From an uncultured Aquimarina sp. (GTDB lineage: Bacteria; Bacteroidota; Bacteroidia; Flavobacteriales; Flavobacteriaceae): 64,000 bases of DNA. The position numbers were made by a program, and so were the translations under genes. Location: NCBI GenBank assembly GCA_947498455.1, contig CANMKK010000018.1, positions 44,690 to 108,689 on the forward strand, written 5' to 3'. This document shows positions 9,128 to 19,270 of the stretch, piece by piece. The first letter of the stretch is position 1; each line of letters opens with the position of its first letter. Below the pieces are notes generated by a model. The model was given only the letters and a program-made list of their open reading frames with translations, was not told the origin of the DNA and did not search any database.

Positions 9128-9559
9128 AAGACTTACCAAATTACTCAACATACTTAAAAAAAAATCAAGCATAATCAGAACTGCACTTTCATATCAAATG
9201 TAGTTCCGTATATCCCCCAACAACTTTTTCAAAAAATCAATTCCTTATAGCAAAACATTGCTAATATTTTTTTAAACTATACTATTAGAGAATACGACAT
9301 ATATTAGTGTCGATAGATTTGAACAAACTAACTTTATAATCAAGCAAATCTATCTGCCATTTATGTATAATGTAATACACCTCTCACAATACTTAAGAGA
9401 TTCGTATACTTAAGTTCTTAGTACAATAAAATTCTATAATAGTACAATACCAAGTTTTATCGTTTTGCTTTCTTAACTGCACTTCTAACTTTAGACTAAT
9501 ACCATCCTCAATTCTCTAATAAAATTATCGCCTATTCCTAATATTTATTTTCACCTGAA

Positions 9560-9803
9560 TCAGAAAACAATTCAACCTAATTATGATCATAACCCGCCTA
9601 ACTTAGTAATGGGAGTGTATCAGCAGTTGCTACGTTCTGAAATATTACAAGGAAGGTTTAGAAATAGTTTTGAAAATCCAGAGCCTTTTGAGCCTTATAA
9701 AATTACTGATGTAAATATTCGTTTGCAAGATGTTCTTCATACTTTCAAAAATATGTAGATAATATATTTGAGGCTAATGAAGAAGACTTAAGTCAACTAC
9801 CTC
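9560..9803 (+). pseudogene. Frameshifted remnant of a protein-coding gene
   Basis: One frame reads ...NPPNLVMGVYQQLLRSEI and continues through TDVNIRLQDVLHTFKNM to a stop at 9757-9759. The next frame continues smoothly as KYVDNIFEANEEDLSQLPR. A single frameshift near 9748 would join them into one hydrophilic protein segment. No start or full-length frame exists. Repeat copy A begins at its end. I cannot name the family. The rest of 9128-10110 shows only AT-rich DNA with no gene I can support. Confidence 0.4.
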
Positions 9804-9893
9804 GGAGCAAACTCACGAGGCATCCAGATAAAAAACAGTTTTTACATTTCGAGGGAAGCCTCGGAGAATTAAACTCCACAATGTAGATTAAAT
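9796..9893 (+). repeat. Interspersed repeat family 3, copy A
   Basis: About 100 bases sharing the core AATTAAACTCCACAATGT and an upstream CCTCGGAGC...CACGAGGCAT block with copies at 24104-24203 and 26126-26226. Copies B and C carry CCACAATGTGG, a small palindrome; here it is CCACAATGTAG. The copies follow coding regions or remnants on the same strand. Confidence 0.6.
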
Positions 9894-10110
9894 CTACCAT
9901 TCGAGTTTATGGAAATTCAGAAGTGGAAATAGGCGGAAATGTTAGCATAAAGTAGAACTAAATTTTAAATGAACATTAAACCTGAATTTGTCCTAAAACC
10001 ACTATATTTTAGTTTCGATCATGTTACAGGGTAACATATTTAGTACTTATTACACTAACTAGTAAAATAACAATTAGGTATATAAAAATATAATAGATGT
10101 ATGCTATTAA

Positions 10111-10118
10111 TATATTTG
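10111..10118 (+). promoter_or_regulatory. -7 box for the lipoprotein at 10139
   Basis: TATATTTG, a perfect TAnnTTTG, lies 20 bases before the ATG at 10139. It argues against the upstream ATG at 10097 being the start. Confidence 0.5.
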
Positions 10119-10138
10119 TAGCATATTTAGAAAACATT

Positions 10139-10753
10139 ATGAGAATTATATTAATGCTTTTTTTATTCTTAACGGTCCTGATTTCCTGCAAAACTGACCC
10201 AAATAAACAGGTTGATGAAGGAAAAATAGTTAAAGGGATATATAATAGTGAAGAGATTGGCTGGACGATGAAAATTCCAAAGGGGTGGAGTATAACACAT
10301 AAAAGTGTTTCAGACGAAAGAACCAAAAGAGGTTTAAATACTGTTAATGAAGTAGTAGGAATAGATTTTGACACTAGTGGACTAAAACATCTTCTAAACT
10401 TTCAAAAAAACAGCTTCAATGTGTTTCAATCAACTTCTGAACCCTTCAAACTTGAATATAAAGGAGAATGGGAAGAAAATAATGCTAGACTAAAAGAGCT
10501 AGTTTATAATACATATTTACAAAAAGGAATTAAAGCAGATTCCACGGAAACCAGAATTGTAAAAATAGATGGGCTTGACTTTTATTCTTATGGATTTACA
10601 ATATATAGTTCGAACGGGGATGTCATTTTAAATCAAATAACTTACAGTAGATTGATAAATGGATTTGATTTTGGAGTAAACATAAATTACAACAATGATT
10701 CTAATAAACAAGAAATGCTAGATCTTTGGCTGAATTCAAAATTTAAAAAATAA
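10139..10753 (+). CDS. Small lipoprotein of unknown function
   Basis: A 204-residue protein. The start at 10139 gives a clean lipoprotein signal (MRIILMLFLFLTVLISC, lipidated Cys17) and fits the -7 box at 10111. The mature part begins with a Lys/Asp linker and then a beta-rich domain (GWTMKIPKGWSI...). That motif recalls PsbP-like or DUF-type lipoproteins of Bacteroidota, but I cannot name the family. It is followed 77 bases later by an RDD membrane protein on the same strand, with a weak hairpin (AAAATGC/GCATTTT, 10776-10797) in between. Confidence 0.6.
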   Translation: MRIILMLFLFLTVLISCKTDPNKQVDEGKIVKGIYNSEEIGWTMKIPKGWSITHKSVSDERTKRGLNTVNEVVGIDFDTSGLKHLLNFQKNSFNVFQSTSEPFKLEYKGEWEENNARLKELVYNTYLQKGIKADSTETRIVKIDGLDFYSYGFTIYSSNGDVILNQITYSRLINGFDFGVNINYNNDSNKQEMLDLWLNSKFKK

Positions 10754-10830
10754 TAATGCCCTACAGCAATATGTAAAAATGCATTGAAACGCATTTTAGA
10801 TAAAATATTAACATTCAATCCTAAAAAAAT

Positions 10831-11226
10831 ATGAACGACGATTACGCGAGATTACCAAGTAGAGTTAAAGCAGCATTCATTGATGGAGTTACCATAATTA
10901 TTTTAATTTATGGAATTACTGAAATATTAAGTTTATTCGACTTTGTCCCGAACTATATTAGAGGAGGTCTTTTCTTTCTTGTTTTCTTCCTTTACGAGCC
11001 CCTACTTATCTCTTTATTTGGACGTACTGTTGGGCATCTATTGTGTGATTTAGTTGTAAAAAATGGGGAAAATGAAAAAAAGAATATACTCTTTCACTTA
11101 GCTGTTATCAGGTTTATTCTAAAAGTCCTTTTGGGTTGGTTATCACTTTTAACTGTAACAGGTAATGAAAAAAATCAAGCAATTCACGATTTTGCAGCAA
11201 ATTCGGTAGTAATTAATATTAAGTAA
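10831..11226 (+). CDS. RDD-family membrane protein
   Basis: A 131-residue integral membrane protein with about three hydrophobic segments (residues 15-33, 43-62, 85-108). It carries the family signature: Arg and Asp in the first helix (RVKAAFID), GRTVGHLLCDLVV in the middle, and a late N..QAIHD motif. RDD proteins are small, widespread membrane proteins, a few of them linked to ion transport, but most have no defined role. It is probably cotranscribed with the lipoprotein before it and ends at a strong hairpin. Confidence 0.85.
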   Translation: MNDDYARLPSRVKAAFIDGVTIIILIYGITEILSLFDFVPNYIRGGLFFLVFFLYEPLLISLFGRTVGHLLCDLVVKNGENEKKNILFHLAVIRFILKVLLGWLSLLTVTGNEKNQAIHDFAANSVVINIK

Positions 11227-11263
11227 AAAGAAATACCAACAAAAAACTATGCTAAAAAAACAA

Positions 11264-11303
11264 TAAAAGAGATTATAGCTTAAACAAGTTATAATCTCTT
11301 TTA
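11264..11303 (+). terminator. Hairpin terminator after the RDD gene
   Basis: The perfect 14-bp stem TAAAAGAGATTATA / TATAATCTCTTTTA has a 12-base loop. A and T tracts at the base make it usable in both directions. Confidence 0.7.
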
Positions 11304-11443
11304 ATAGCAAATAAGGGTTTTGTTAAAACACAACCTAAAATGATAAACACAATGGCTAAATAAGAGCTTATTTACATCAGATATTGCAGACTAATACCAT
11401 TTCTCAAGCGAAATTACCATCTAAAATATTTATCTCTTTTTTT

Positions 11444-13273
11444 ATGAAAAGTTCTATTAACGTATTCCTTTTATTGTTTGTTATTTTATGCAATGTAAAA
11501 GGACTTACTCAAAATATCCAATTAAAGTCGAGATTGGAAAAAATTGAAATCCAGGAGGACGCTACTTTTATAAATGAAGTTACTGTTATATTTAAAAGAA
11601 GTGATGAACCACGCCTCTATCCTATTTTCTATGATACCGAATTAGAACAAATATCTAATATTCGACTTTTTTCAAAAAAAGGAAAACGCTTAAAAAAGTT
11701 ACCTTTAAAAAATATTTATGAGGAAGACGTTAAGCTAGATTACATAACTAGCAAGATGGTTAAATCTGTTACGATTCCAGCGGATAAGGAAATACAGTTG
11801 ACATATTCGGTCTCTTGTAAAGAATTAATGTATTTTTCAAGTCTGCCTTTCTTTTCTAACAATACAATAGATACTCTACAATATCAAATAAAAATTCCAA
11901 AAAAGTTTGAGTTAGCGCATAATACAATTTATAAAGATTCTTTATCTTTTTACGCGATAGACTCTACTAAAACTGCCACTAATGCTTTATGGAATATAAA
12001 AGTATCTCCAAAAAAAGTACAACCAGATCCATTGCAGTTTTTTGGAATTTATAAGAATATGAAAGTTCCATTAATGCGAACTATTGTAATGCCTCATTCT
12101 TATAAAAACCGACCAACTGACTATTTCAATGATTGGTATTTTAAGCGTATAACTCCAAAAAAAGGTTTGAATGTTTTTGTAAAGCACAAAATAGACGAAT
12201 TAACTATTAACGTTACCGATCCATTAGAACTTATAAATATTATTTATAACTATGTAAAAAGTAATTTCAAATATGTTGCCATAGAAATTGGAATGGGTGC
12301 TTTTATTCCATCACCCACTAATGAAGTATTTGTGAATAAGCAAGGTGATTGCAAAGATCTTTCAAATTTTTTAACCGAAGCATTAAAATATAAAGGTATT
12401 AAAAGCGATATTGCTTTAGCAGCTACTTTTGACCATATCAGTGATTGTGATTTCCCTTCATTAAGTTCTGCCAATCATGTTATTAGCATCGCATATATAA
12501 ATGGTGAAACCATATTATTAGACCCTACCGATTCTATACATTTGGAAGGAACACCTGTACAAAGCTTACAAGGTCGTACTATATTAATAATAAACAATGA
12601 AAGAGGTTCTTTTTATCCAGTAAAGCGTTTTACCCCCCAACAAAATAAAATCTGTTATCAATTGAATTTAAAAATGGATTCAAATGACATGCTCCTAAAA
12701 GGGAAGTTTGATATAGATTACAACGGTATATCAAGTAATTACTTAAGACGTGCTCTTAAGAGTGAAGGCAAAAAAGAGTTTGTATGTTTTGCTGAGATAT
12801 TTTATGAAAAAGTTTTTGGAAATCAATCAATTTCAGATTTAACTGTAACAAACGAATCAAAAAAATTACATTTCGAAGGGAATATTTCTATTAATGGTAA
12901 AACTGTTAATGATGGACAAAATAAATATTTATTTATTGATTTCTTACCAAGACTTATAGAAACGGAGAGTAGAGAGACATTAATAGAAGGCACTTATTTA
13001 GAAAGTCCCTTTCATAAAAAAGTACGTGCAAAAATAAAAATGGATGAACCTATTGAAGTTTTTAAACCTATTAAGTATACTTATCAAGGAGAAGAAATAT
13101 CACTACAGGTAACAATAAGAGCAATTTCAGATTCTGAAGTTCAATGTAATTATGATTTTATTTTTGATCATATATTTATTGAAAAAGAAAATATTGATAA
13201 AGCAAATGAAATTTTAAAATCATTTAAAAAAATAATTAATGAGCCTATCGTTCTCAAAAAACAGAAAAACTAG
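11444..13273 (+). CDS. Exported DUF3857/transglutaminase-like protein
   Basis: A 609-residue protein. The ATG at 11444 gives a good signal peptide (MKSSINVFLLLFVILCNVKG, cleaved near LTQ), unlike the TTG at 11384. Residues 25-250 are the beta-rich DUF3857 part. A transglutaminase-like domain follows with the full triad: Cys303 in QGDCKDLS, His345 in SANHVIS and Asp360 in LLDPTD. The C-terminal third is beta-rich, DUF3858-like. The family is common in Bacteroidota, is thought to act in the periplasm, and its substrate is unknown. It overlaps the next gene by 35 bases. Confidence 0.85.
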   Translation: MKSSINVFLLLFVILCNVKGLTQNIQLKSRLEKIEIQEDATFINEVTVIFKRSDEPRLYPIFYDTELEQISNIRLFSKKGKRLKKLPLKNIYEEDVKLDYITSKMVKSVTIPADKEIQLTYSVSCKELMYFSSLPFFSNNTIDTLQYQIKIPKKFELAHNTIYKDSLSFYAIDSTKTATNALWNIKVSPKKVQPDPLQFFGIYKNMKVPLMRTIVMPHSYKNRPTDYFNDWYFKRITPKKGLNVFVKHKIDELTINVTDPLELINIIYNYVKSNFKYVAIEIGMGAFIPSPTNEVFVNKQGDCKDLSNFLTEALKYKGIKSDIALAATFDHISDCDFPSLSSANHVISIAYINGETILLDPTDSIHLEGTPVQSLQGRTILIINNERGSFYPVKRFTPQQNKICYQLNLKMDSNDMLLKGKFDIDYNGISSNYLRRALKSEGKKEFVCFAEIFYEKVFGNQSISDLTVTNESKKLHFEGNISINGKTVNDGQNKYLFIDFLPRLIETESRETLIEGTYLESPFHKKVRAKIKMDEPIEVFKPIKYTYQGEEISLQVTIRAISDSEVQCNYDFIFDHIFIEKENIDKANEILKSFKKIINEPIVLKKQKN

Positions 13274-15269
13274 CCTAATTGCTATATGCTTATGTGTACT
13301 TTTTTATAGTTTTAAATCTATTATTAGCAACAAAATAAATGATCCTTTTTTAACACTTTGTAAAAATTCGGATGCTTATTTCTTACACTCATATAAAGAT
13401 GTTTCATATGTAAAAAATTGGTCGAATTATACAAGATACATTTCTATAGATAACAAATTAGTAATAAACACTTCTAAAGGCATAGAAAATTATGCTTTTT
13501 TAAATTTAAACGAATATGAGAGTAATCACATAGAAAAAATTAAAATCAGAACCCTAAAAGCAAACGGTTCTATTGTTGAACTAGATTCTAGTTTGGTATT
13601 TAATAGAAATTCTAAAAGTAAAAAATTTGGAGCTATTAATTATCCAATCCCTGGAGTAGAACCTGGTGATACAATTGAAACGTCTTACATATATTATGAA
13701 AATTTACGGGCTTCTGAGTTGATGGATTATGTAAATCTATATACAAATTTACCCAGTTTAAATTCACAATATACGATAAGAACAAATCCACCAGAATCAA
13801 CAGTAAGATATAAATTATATAATGATTTTCCTGAACCGGCCACTATTTATAATGACACCTTGATTTATTTACAATTTTCCATGGATAAAGTTAAAGGTCT
13901 CGTAGAGAATGAGCATAATTGTTTGTCCTGCGAGAAACCGTATTTGTATTATTCCTTAGAAAAAAAAGATAGTGAATTAAGAACCTGGAAAGATGTCTAC
14001 AACGAAGAATTTAATTTCCTTACACAACCAATGTCATTAGATTATGATAAGTCTTCATATTATAAAAGATGGAAACGCAAAGTAATTGGAACTGCCAAAG
14101 ATAGTTCTAAGTTCTACAAGTTTAATTTATTGCATACAGAGGTATTGCTTAATTTTGCGATAGAACCTATCCATAAAAAAGAATTTACAAAGTCTAGTGG
14201 TTATTTTTTGAAAGAAAAAAGATTTGACCCATTTAGTATCCGAAGGTTTTACAGACAAGTATTAGAAGACTTAGAGATTGAATATTGGGCTGTATTTGGT
14301 AGAACAAAACATTTAGGCCCTATCGACAAATATTATATTAGAAGAGGTGAGTTTGACCACATGTTTTTTGCCTTTGAAAATGAAAAGGGAGCAGTTAAAT
14401 TTTTATATCCACACGAAGACTTTTATAAGTATCAAATTGATGAAATTCCAACATCTTTATACAGTACTGATGCCATTTTGGTTAAACCATATTTAAAGAA
14501 AAAAAAGAGGCGAAAAGACAAATTTATAGCTAGAGATTTAAAATTAGCAACAGTTGATTCCGTATTTATTTCAGAAGTTAATTTACCGGGGATGGATTCA
14601 AATCATAATTATATTAATCAAACGATTTCTGGCAAAGTAGATATTGAAGAAAAGAAAACCACTTTTAGGTATAGATTTAAAGTCTCTGGAGGATTGTCTA
14701 CTGAATTACGGAGTTTTTATGATATGTTAAATCAAAATAAAGAAGTGAGTGACTTTTACGATGCATTATCCGAGTTTGAAGGTCGTGATAACACTATTCA
14801 GATTGATACTGTTAAAAGTAGAAAACAATATAGAAAAAAACCTTTTGCTTATAATATGAATGGCGAGGGTACTTTAAATAATGTCGTTACATTTATCAAT
14901 GATAGTTTGATCAGTATTTCTATAGACAAATTGATTATACATAATCAGTTAGAAACCAACAATAATTCTTCTGAATTGAATTACTATCTCGATTATAGTT
15001 ACTCAGACTTTTTCTTGTTTTATATAGACTTCCCAAGACCTATAGAAATCTTAGGTCTTCAAAATGGAAATGTAGATTTTAAAACAGATTTTGGTGAATA
15101 TTTTTTTAATTTAGAAAAAAGTCAAAACAACCAACTTAAATTACAGTCAAACTATAAAATTTTAAACAATTTAATCCCAAAAGAAAAACTTACAGAATTA
15201 AGGTTACTTAATGAGCAAATTAAAAATGCAAAAAGTAAGCGATTGATCATTAAATTAAAAAAAGCGTAA
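13239..15269 (+). CDS. DUF3857-type companion protein lacking the transglutaminase triad
   Basis: A 676-residue protein beginning inside the 3' end of the preceding gene (35-base overlap), so translation is probably coupled. A single hydrophobic segment (residues 11-30) works as signal or anchor. Residues 45-230 follow the DUF3857 pattern (IKIRTLKANGSIVELDSS, then PGVEPGDTIETSYIY). No GDC...H...D triad is visible in the middle domain, so it is probably catalytically dead. The pairing suggests the two work as a complex with one active and one degenerate subunit. That is inference. Confidence 0.7.
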   Translation: MSLSFSKNRKTSLIAICLCVLFYSFKSIISNKINDPFLTLCKNSDAYFLHSYKDVSYVKNWSNYTRYISIDNKLVINTSKGIENYAFLNLNEYESNHIEKIKIRTLKANGSIVELDSSLVFNRNSKSKKFGAINYPIPGVEPGDTIETSYIYYENLRASELMDYVNLYTNLPSLNSQYTIRTNPPESTVRYKLYNDFPEPATIYNDTLIYLQFSMDKVKGLVENEHNCLSCEKPYLYYSLEKKDSELRTWKDVYNEEFNFLTQPMSLDYDKSSYYKRWKRKVIGTAKDSSKFYKFNLLHTEVLLNFAIEPIHKKEFTKSSGYFLKEKRFDPFSIRRFYRQVLEDLEIEYWAVFGRTKHLGPIDKYYIRRGEFDHMFFAFENEKGAVKFLYPHEDFYKYQIDEIPTSLYSTDAILVKPYLKKKKRRKDKFIARDLKLATVDSVFISEVNLPGMDSNHNYINQTISGKVDIEEKKTTFRYRFKVSGGLSTELRSFYDMLNQNKEVSDFYDALSEFEGRDNTIQIDTVKSRKQYRKKPFAYNMNGEGTLNNVVTFINDSLISISIDKLIIHNQLETNNNSSELNYYLDYSYSDFFLFYIDFPRPIEILGLQNGNVDFKTDFGEYFFNLEKSQNNQLKLQSNYKILNNLIPKEKLTELRLLNEQIKNAKSKRLIIKLKKA

Positions 15270-15395
15270 TAGCATTTAACTTGCATAATAAAACTACATT
15301 AATTATTGATCTATATTAGTATAAACGTAAGTAAACACTGGTATAACCAGATATAAAAACAACTTGTTTTTTTGCTTAAAATGAAAACAATGGTA

Positions 15396-15428
15396 AACCC
15401 CGATAGATTTCTAACAACTATCGGGGTT
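15396..15428 (+). terminator. Hairpin terminator after the DUF3857 pair
   Basis: The perfect 11-bp stem AACCCCGATAG / CTATCGGGGTT has an 11-base loop. Its GC-rich core stands out in this AT-rich DNA. A clear T run is missing, so termination strength is uncertain. The remainder of 15270-15679 holds nothing else I can identify. Confidence 0.55.
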
Positions 15429-15679
15429 AGTATAATCACCTTAAATCAGTGATACTTTATTTTGGATTTTATATCCCAATAGAAAGAACTTTTTTCAAGC
15501 TGTATTATATATAGTTTTTTTGACTAACAAATGAAACACTTCCGTTTTCCTAGGTAAACTTTTAGTAAACTACAATAGATAATTTACAAAAGCACACGGT
15601 TTATTTTCTACAAAAACGGATGTAATTTCGGACTAATCATATTTAACCAAATAGCATATAATAAAAGATGATGATTTTT

Positions 15680-17275
15680 TTATAATAAAACATTAAGATT
15701 TAATCGCATTCCATTAAAATAGTTTAATGTTTCACCTTTTTTCTCATAAGGACTAGGAGGAGTAGATATCCCACAGAATACCCTCAATGCTTCTGCACTT
15801 AGCCATTCGAATTTATGCAAATTAGCAGAAATATAAAACCGCTTTTTTCTTGAGTCATATGTTCTAAGACTTGATGTAGGCACTGAATAGATTACATTGG
15901 CATCTATGCGCATAGCAGACCTTAAGAACAATGGCCAATCTCCTTTTTCGATAAAAAGGTCATCTATAGAAAGAAGAGGGGTATTCTTAGTTATTCCTGC
16001 TCCGAAGTCTCCAAAATCGCCATTTTTAGCTTTTTCTAAATTAAATGTAAAATTCATTTTTTGGGCATTACCACTAGTAAAACGGAACTTATTATGCTCA
16101 AAATGGTTTGCATTACTTGCTGTATGGGTTACATAAAATCGTATATCCGGCAATGAATATGAATAACTATGTCCCATATTATATGCTAACTCGAAGGTAT
16201 CTATAGGATTTAATGCTTTTAGTTTTAGGCCAAAACTTTGTGACCCAGAATAACTAGCTCCGCCATCTCCTCCTCCATTAGAAGGAGAATACATTTCCAG
16301 ATACATATCTTTCTCTGCATAACTTTCTAACTCTATTTTATGAAGTACATCATATATATATTGACGTAGCATACAACCTAAGCCGTATCTCCTAGAAGTC
16401 ACCTCAGACAAATGTGCTAAACTTTGTACTCCAACGCCTGCTTCGTGTATGGTTTCTACAAAAAATCTTTCATCAGAGCTTGGTGCTCCATTTTTTCTAC
16501 CACGTGCTAGCTTAAAAATATGCTTATACTTATACTCATTTTCGGTGGCATATCTAATTACCGTTTGATACGCATAATCACTTAATGAAGAAGCTTTTTT
16601 ACTAGGGTTACCTGATTTATTTTGATATTTAATATAGATCTTATCAATTTCCGTAGTAATATAACTTAGGCTTTCTTTGGTAGAAGTTGTTTTAACTTTT
16701 TCATTAGAGTCATTTAAATTTTGTGAGCTATTCGTTAAATCTAATTTCAATAAATCTAGCTCTTCAGCACTTAGGTGTAGTTCATTTTTTGCGTAGTCAA
16801 GAACAAAACTGTTGAATTTTTCATTGTCCTCTGTTATAGAAGTTTTTTTAGTAGTTTCTTTCTGATTTATGGGGAAAATACTGGTAGTTCTTCCGTGTTC
16901 CGGATCAATATAGCTTATAAATAAACTTTTTTCATCTAAGGATGCTGCGGTAAATTCTGAGATTTGATCACTTGATGCATCCCCAATATATGCTATGGGT
17001 ACTTCTTTTATGATGTCTCTTAACAAGTCTCTATCCACAAAATCTTGTTCAGTCTCTGCTTGAATAATTAACTTATCATTACTACCTTTCTTTTCTTTTT
17101 TCCAATCATCTAAGGAAATGACTTTAACATCACTAGGGATAAAATCTTCAAGACGTTGCGAGTTTTCTTGACCGGTTTCATCATTAGATATTTCGTTGAT
17201 TACCGACTCTTCGGTACAAGCACTAAAAATTGATAATACAATAAATAGGTAAATGAAATTTTTAATTCTTTTCAT
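15680..17275 (-). CDS. Large lipoprotein of unknown function
   Basis: A 531-residue protein with lipobox FSAC (Cys20) and an acidic, Ser/Asn-rich tether after it. Residues 40-140 are mixed alpha/beta. Residues 160-230 are helical and charged. A Gly-rich loop (PSNGGGDGGASYSG) sits near residue 330, and the last third is beta-rich. I find no catalytic motif or sorting domain. It is a lone minus-strand gene among plus-strand neighbours with its own -7 box. I cannot name the family; a surface-exposed adhesin-like or structural role would be a guess. Confidence 0.6.
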   Translation of the reverse strand: MKRIKNFIYLFIVLSIFSACTEESVINEISNDETGQENSQRLEDFIPSDVKVISLDDWKKEKKGSNDKLIIQAETEQDFVDRDLLRDIIKEVPIAYIGDASSDQISEFTAASLDEKSLFISYIDPEHGRTTSIFPINQKETTKKTSITEDNEKFNSFVLDYAKNELHLSAEELDLLKLDLTNSSQNLNDSNEKVKTTSTKESLSYITTEIDKIYIKYQNKSGNPSKKASSLSDYAYQTVIRYATENEYKYKHIFKLARGRKNGAPSSDERFFVETIHEAGVGVQSLAHLSEVTSRRYGLGCMLRQYIYDVLHKIELESYAEKDMYLEMYSPSNGGGDGGASYSGSQSFGLKLKALNPIDTFELAYNMGHSYSYSLPDIRFYVTHTASNANHFEHNKFRFTSGNAQKMNFTFNLEKAKNGDFGDFGAGITKNTPLLSIDDLFIEKGDWPLFLRSAMRIDANVIYSVPTSSLRTYDSRKKRFYISANLHKFEWLSAEALRVFCGISTPPSPYEKKGETLNYFNGMRLNLNVLL

Positions 17276-17310
17276 AATATTAATAAAATAAAAGTTAAAG
17301 GAGGGCGTCG

Positions 17311-17318
17311 CAAAAGTA
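17311..17318 (-). promoter_or_regulatory. -7 box of the large lipoprotein gene
   Basis: On the minus strand TACTTTTG matches TAnnTTTG and ends 36 bases before the ATG at 17275. There is no clear -33 element. Confidence 0.45.
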
Positions 17319-17622
17319 TTTTTTTAACATAATTTCGAGGTTTTAGTTTTTTAAATAAATGTTTACTAAAACGTAAATATTACCTAATACTTTTAAGAAA
17401 AAGTTATTTTTTCAAAAGCACAATAACTGATAAAACACTAACAAGCAGATTACTAAAAGACAAAGAAGTCGGAATAAATTTTAGTTTTAGAAAATTCTAA
17501 AATCAAAATTTAGGAACACAATATTTAAATACTCAGAAAAAGGAAAAAGCTATTAATCCCATTTGTCATTTGAATTTACCGTAATAAAATGTTTTTTATG
17601 AAAAATTCGAAATCAAGGAGTT

Positions 17623-17780
17623 ATACCAATTTGATTATAAAATATTTCAGATAAAACGAAGTTACTTTTTTGATTTATGCCGCTATGATTATTTTTCATA
17701 GCCTTAGCTATGGGAAATATGATTAAGAAAATAAAACGAAAAATAAGCAAGTTTTAACCATAAGTATTATGGTTGGTATT
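17623..17780. repeat. Interspersed repeat family 2, copy A (about 158 bp)
   Basis: Near-identical to 44133-44295. Short inverted ends (ATACCAAT... and ...TTGGTATT) enclose a conserved body with the hairpin CATAGC-CTTA-GCTATG at 17697-17712. It sits alone in the 745-bp gap between the lipoprotein and the AraC regulator. It carries no coding potential and is MITE-like. The rest of 17319-18021 is AT-rich with nothing I can call. Confidence 0.7.
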
Positions 17781-18021
17781 AGTAGAAGATTACAATATTT
17801 TTTGTAAATCAATTGACTACTTCACTAGGTAATCATATTTACAAAGTAATAATTCAAAGCTTCTATTATATTTGCTATGGCATAAAAACTCTAGAAAAGA
17901 AAAAATATAAAGTCAATGAATAACTTTCAATAGTTTGGTAACTTTTTACACTACAGCAACACTTATAAGTAATAGCGCAAAACATTAAACACGTTATCAA
18001 ATCATACAATAAAACTCACCA

Positions 18022-19167
18022 TTGATTTTAGTCACTATCCTTAATATTGCCATTTTTCAAGGAATTGTCCTTGGAATAATAATGTTAAAATCTCCTTTGT
18101 TCAAAAGCAAGGCTAATAAATACCTGGCATTTGCTATCTTTTCACTTTCCTTTTCCCTTCTTAACCTATTATTGGAAATCAATGATGTATATAACACTTT
18201 TCCGATTTTTAGGATTATTGACATTTTGGATTCTGTATTCCCTTTTCTAGTTTTTATTTGTCTATTTGTTGCAAATCAATTAAAGCCTCCAGTAAAAAAC
18301 TCTAAATACCTGATTGCGCTATCTGTTCTTATGGGGTATTCCATTATCACCAGCGTTTTTAACGATCTTGAACTTATTACAGATGCTTACAATGATTCAA
18401 CTTTATTTACAATTATAATTGTTCTTTTAAACATCATACAATTTCTTTTATTTTTGGTTTTTATACCTGGAATTTTGATTTACACGTATTCTCTTATCGA
18501 CTATTCAAAAGATGTACAAGAGAAAAAATGGATCACATTATTATGGGTGCTTGTTACTGTATTATTATTCTCATGGTTAATAGCAATTCTTGTTGGTTTA
18601 TTTTTTGATTACGACCTCTCGTACTCCATGAAAATTATTTCTGTATTTGCAGCATTCCTAATCCACTGGACTGCTTACTTTGGTATTTTCAAATTTAGAC
18701 TCGCCAAGGACAAAGAAGAAATCAAATCACTAATTAATAAGCGAAAACCACATTATGAACTTTCCGTTATTACAGAAGTTAGTCAACCTAAAATAACTCC
18801 TATAAAAAAAGAAGACTCACTAACTAAAGAAAACCCATACTTTAAAAAGTTAGAAGATCTTTGCGAAAATCATCATATTTATAGAGATGGTACATTAGAT
18901 CGGGAAAAAGTGGCAGAAATGCTAGGGATTAGTCCAGGATATGTCTCTCAACTCGTAAACACAATTACCGATAAAAACTTTGCCACATATATTAATCATT
19001 ATCGTATAGAAGCTGTTAAAGATATAATCCTAGATGCAGAGTTCGAAAACTACAATCTTTTAACTATCGGATTAGAATGTGGTTTTTCTTCAAAGACTAC
19101 GTTTCACAATTCTTTCAAAAAAATAACTGGCATGACTCCAAATGCCTATCGAAAAATGCATAAATAA
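18022..19167 (+). CDS. Membrane-bound AraC-family regulator
   Basis: A 381-residue protein starting at TTG 18022; the start lies right at the first membrane segment, as is usual in this family. About six to seven hydrophobic segments fill residues 1-220, followed by a basic linker and an AraC/XylS double helix-turn-helix at about 275-378 (LDREKVAEMLGISPGYVSQL, then ECGFSSKTTFHNSFKKITGM). It presumably senses a membrane or periplasmic signal and binds DNA directly. Its probable target is the adjacent serine hydrolase cluster, since a near-copy of its 3' flank also follows that gene. Confidence 0.85.
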   Translation: MILVTILNIAIFQGIVLGIIMLKSPLFKSKANKYLAFAIFSLSFSLLNLLLEINDVYNTFPIFRIIDILDSVFPFLVFICLFVANQLKPPVKNSKYLIALSVLMGYSIITSVFNDLELITDAYNDSTLFTIIIVLLNIIQFLLFLVFIPGILIYTYSLIDYSKDVQEKKWITLLWVLVTVLLFSWLIAILVGLFFDYDLSYSMKIISVFAAFLIHWTAYFGIFKFRLAKDKEEIKSLINKRKPHYELSVITEVSQPKITPIKKEDSLTKENPYFKKLEDLCENHHIYRDGTLDREKVAEMLGISPGYVSQLVNTITDKNFATYINHYRIEAVKDIILDAEFENYNLLTIGLECGFSSKTTFHNSFKKITGMTPNAYRKMHK

Positions 19168-19203
19168 GTACGGATTTGTTCGGATTAGAGGTATTGAAAC
19201 CTT
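19162..19203 (+). repeat. 3'-flank repeat, copy 1
   Basis: AAATAAGTACGGATTTG and the following bases up to GAAACCTT recur at 20378-20419. Both copies include the stop codon of the preceding gene. This copy can form only a short GAGGT/ACCTC pairing, with one base-pair change (A-T to G-C) relative to copy 2. Confidence 0.65.
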
Positions 19204-19270
19204 AAAACCTCATACTTCATATAGGTTTGCAGAGAAATAATTACAAATAAGTTTCTTTAAAATCAAAAAT

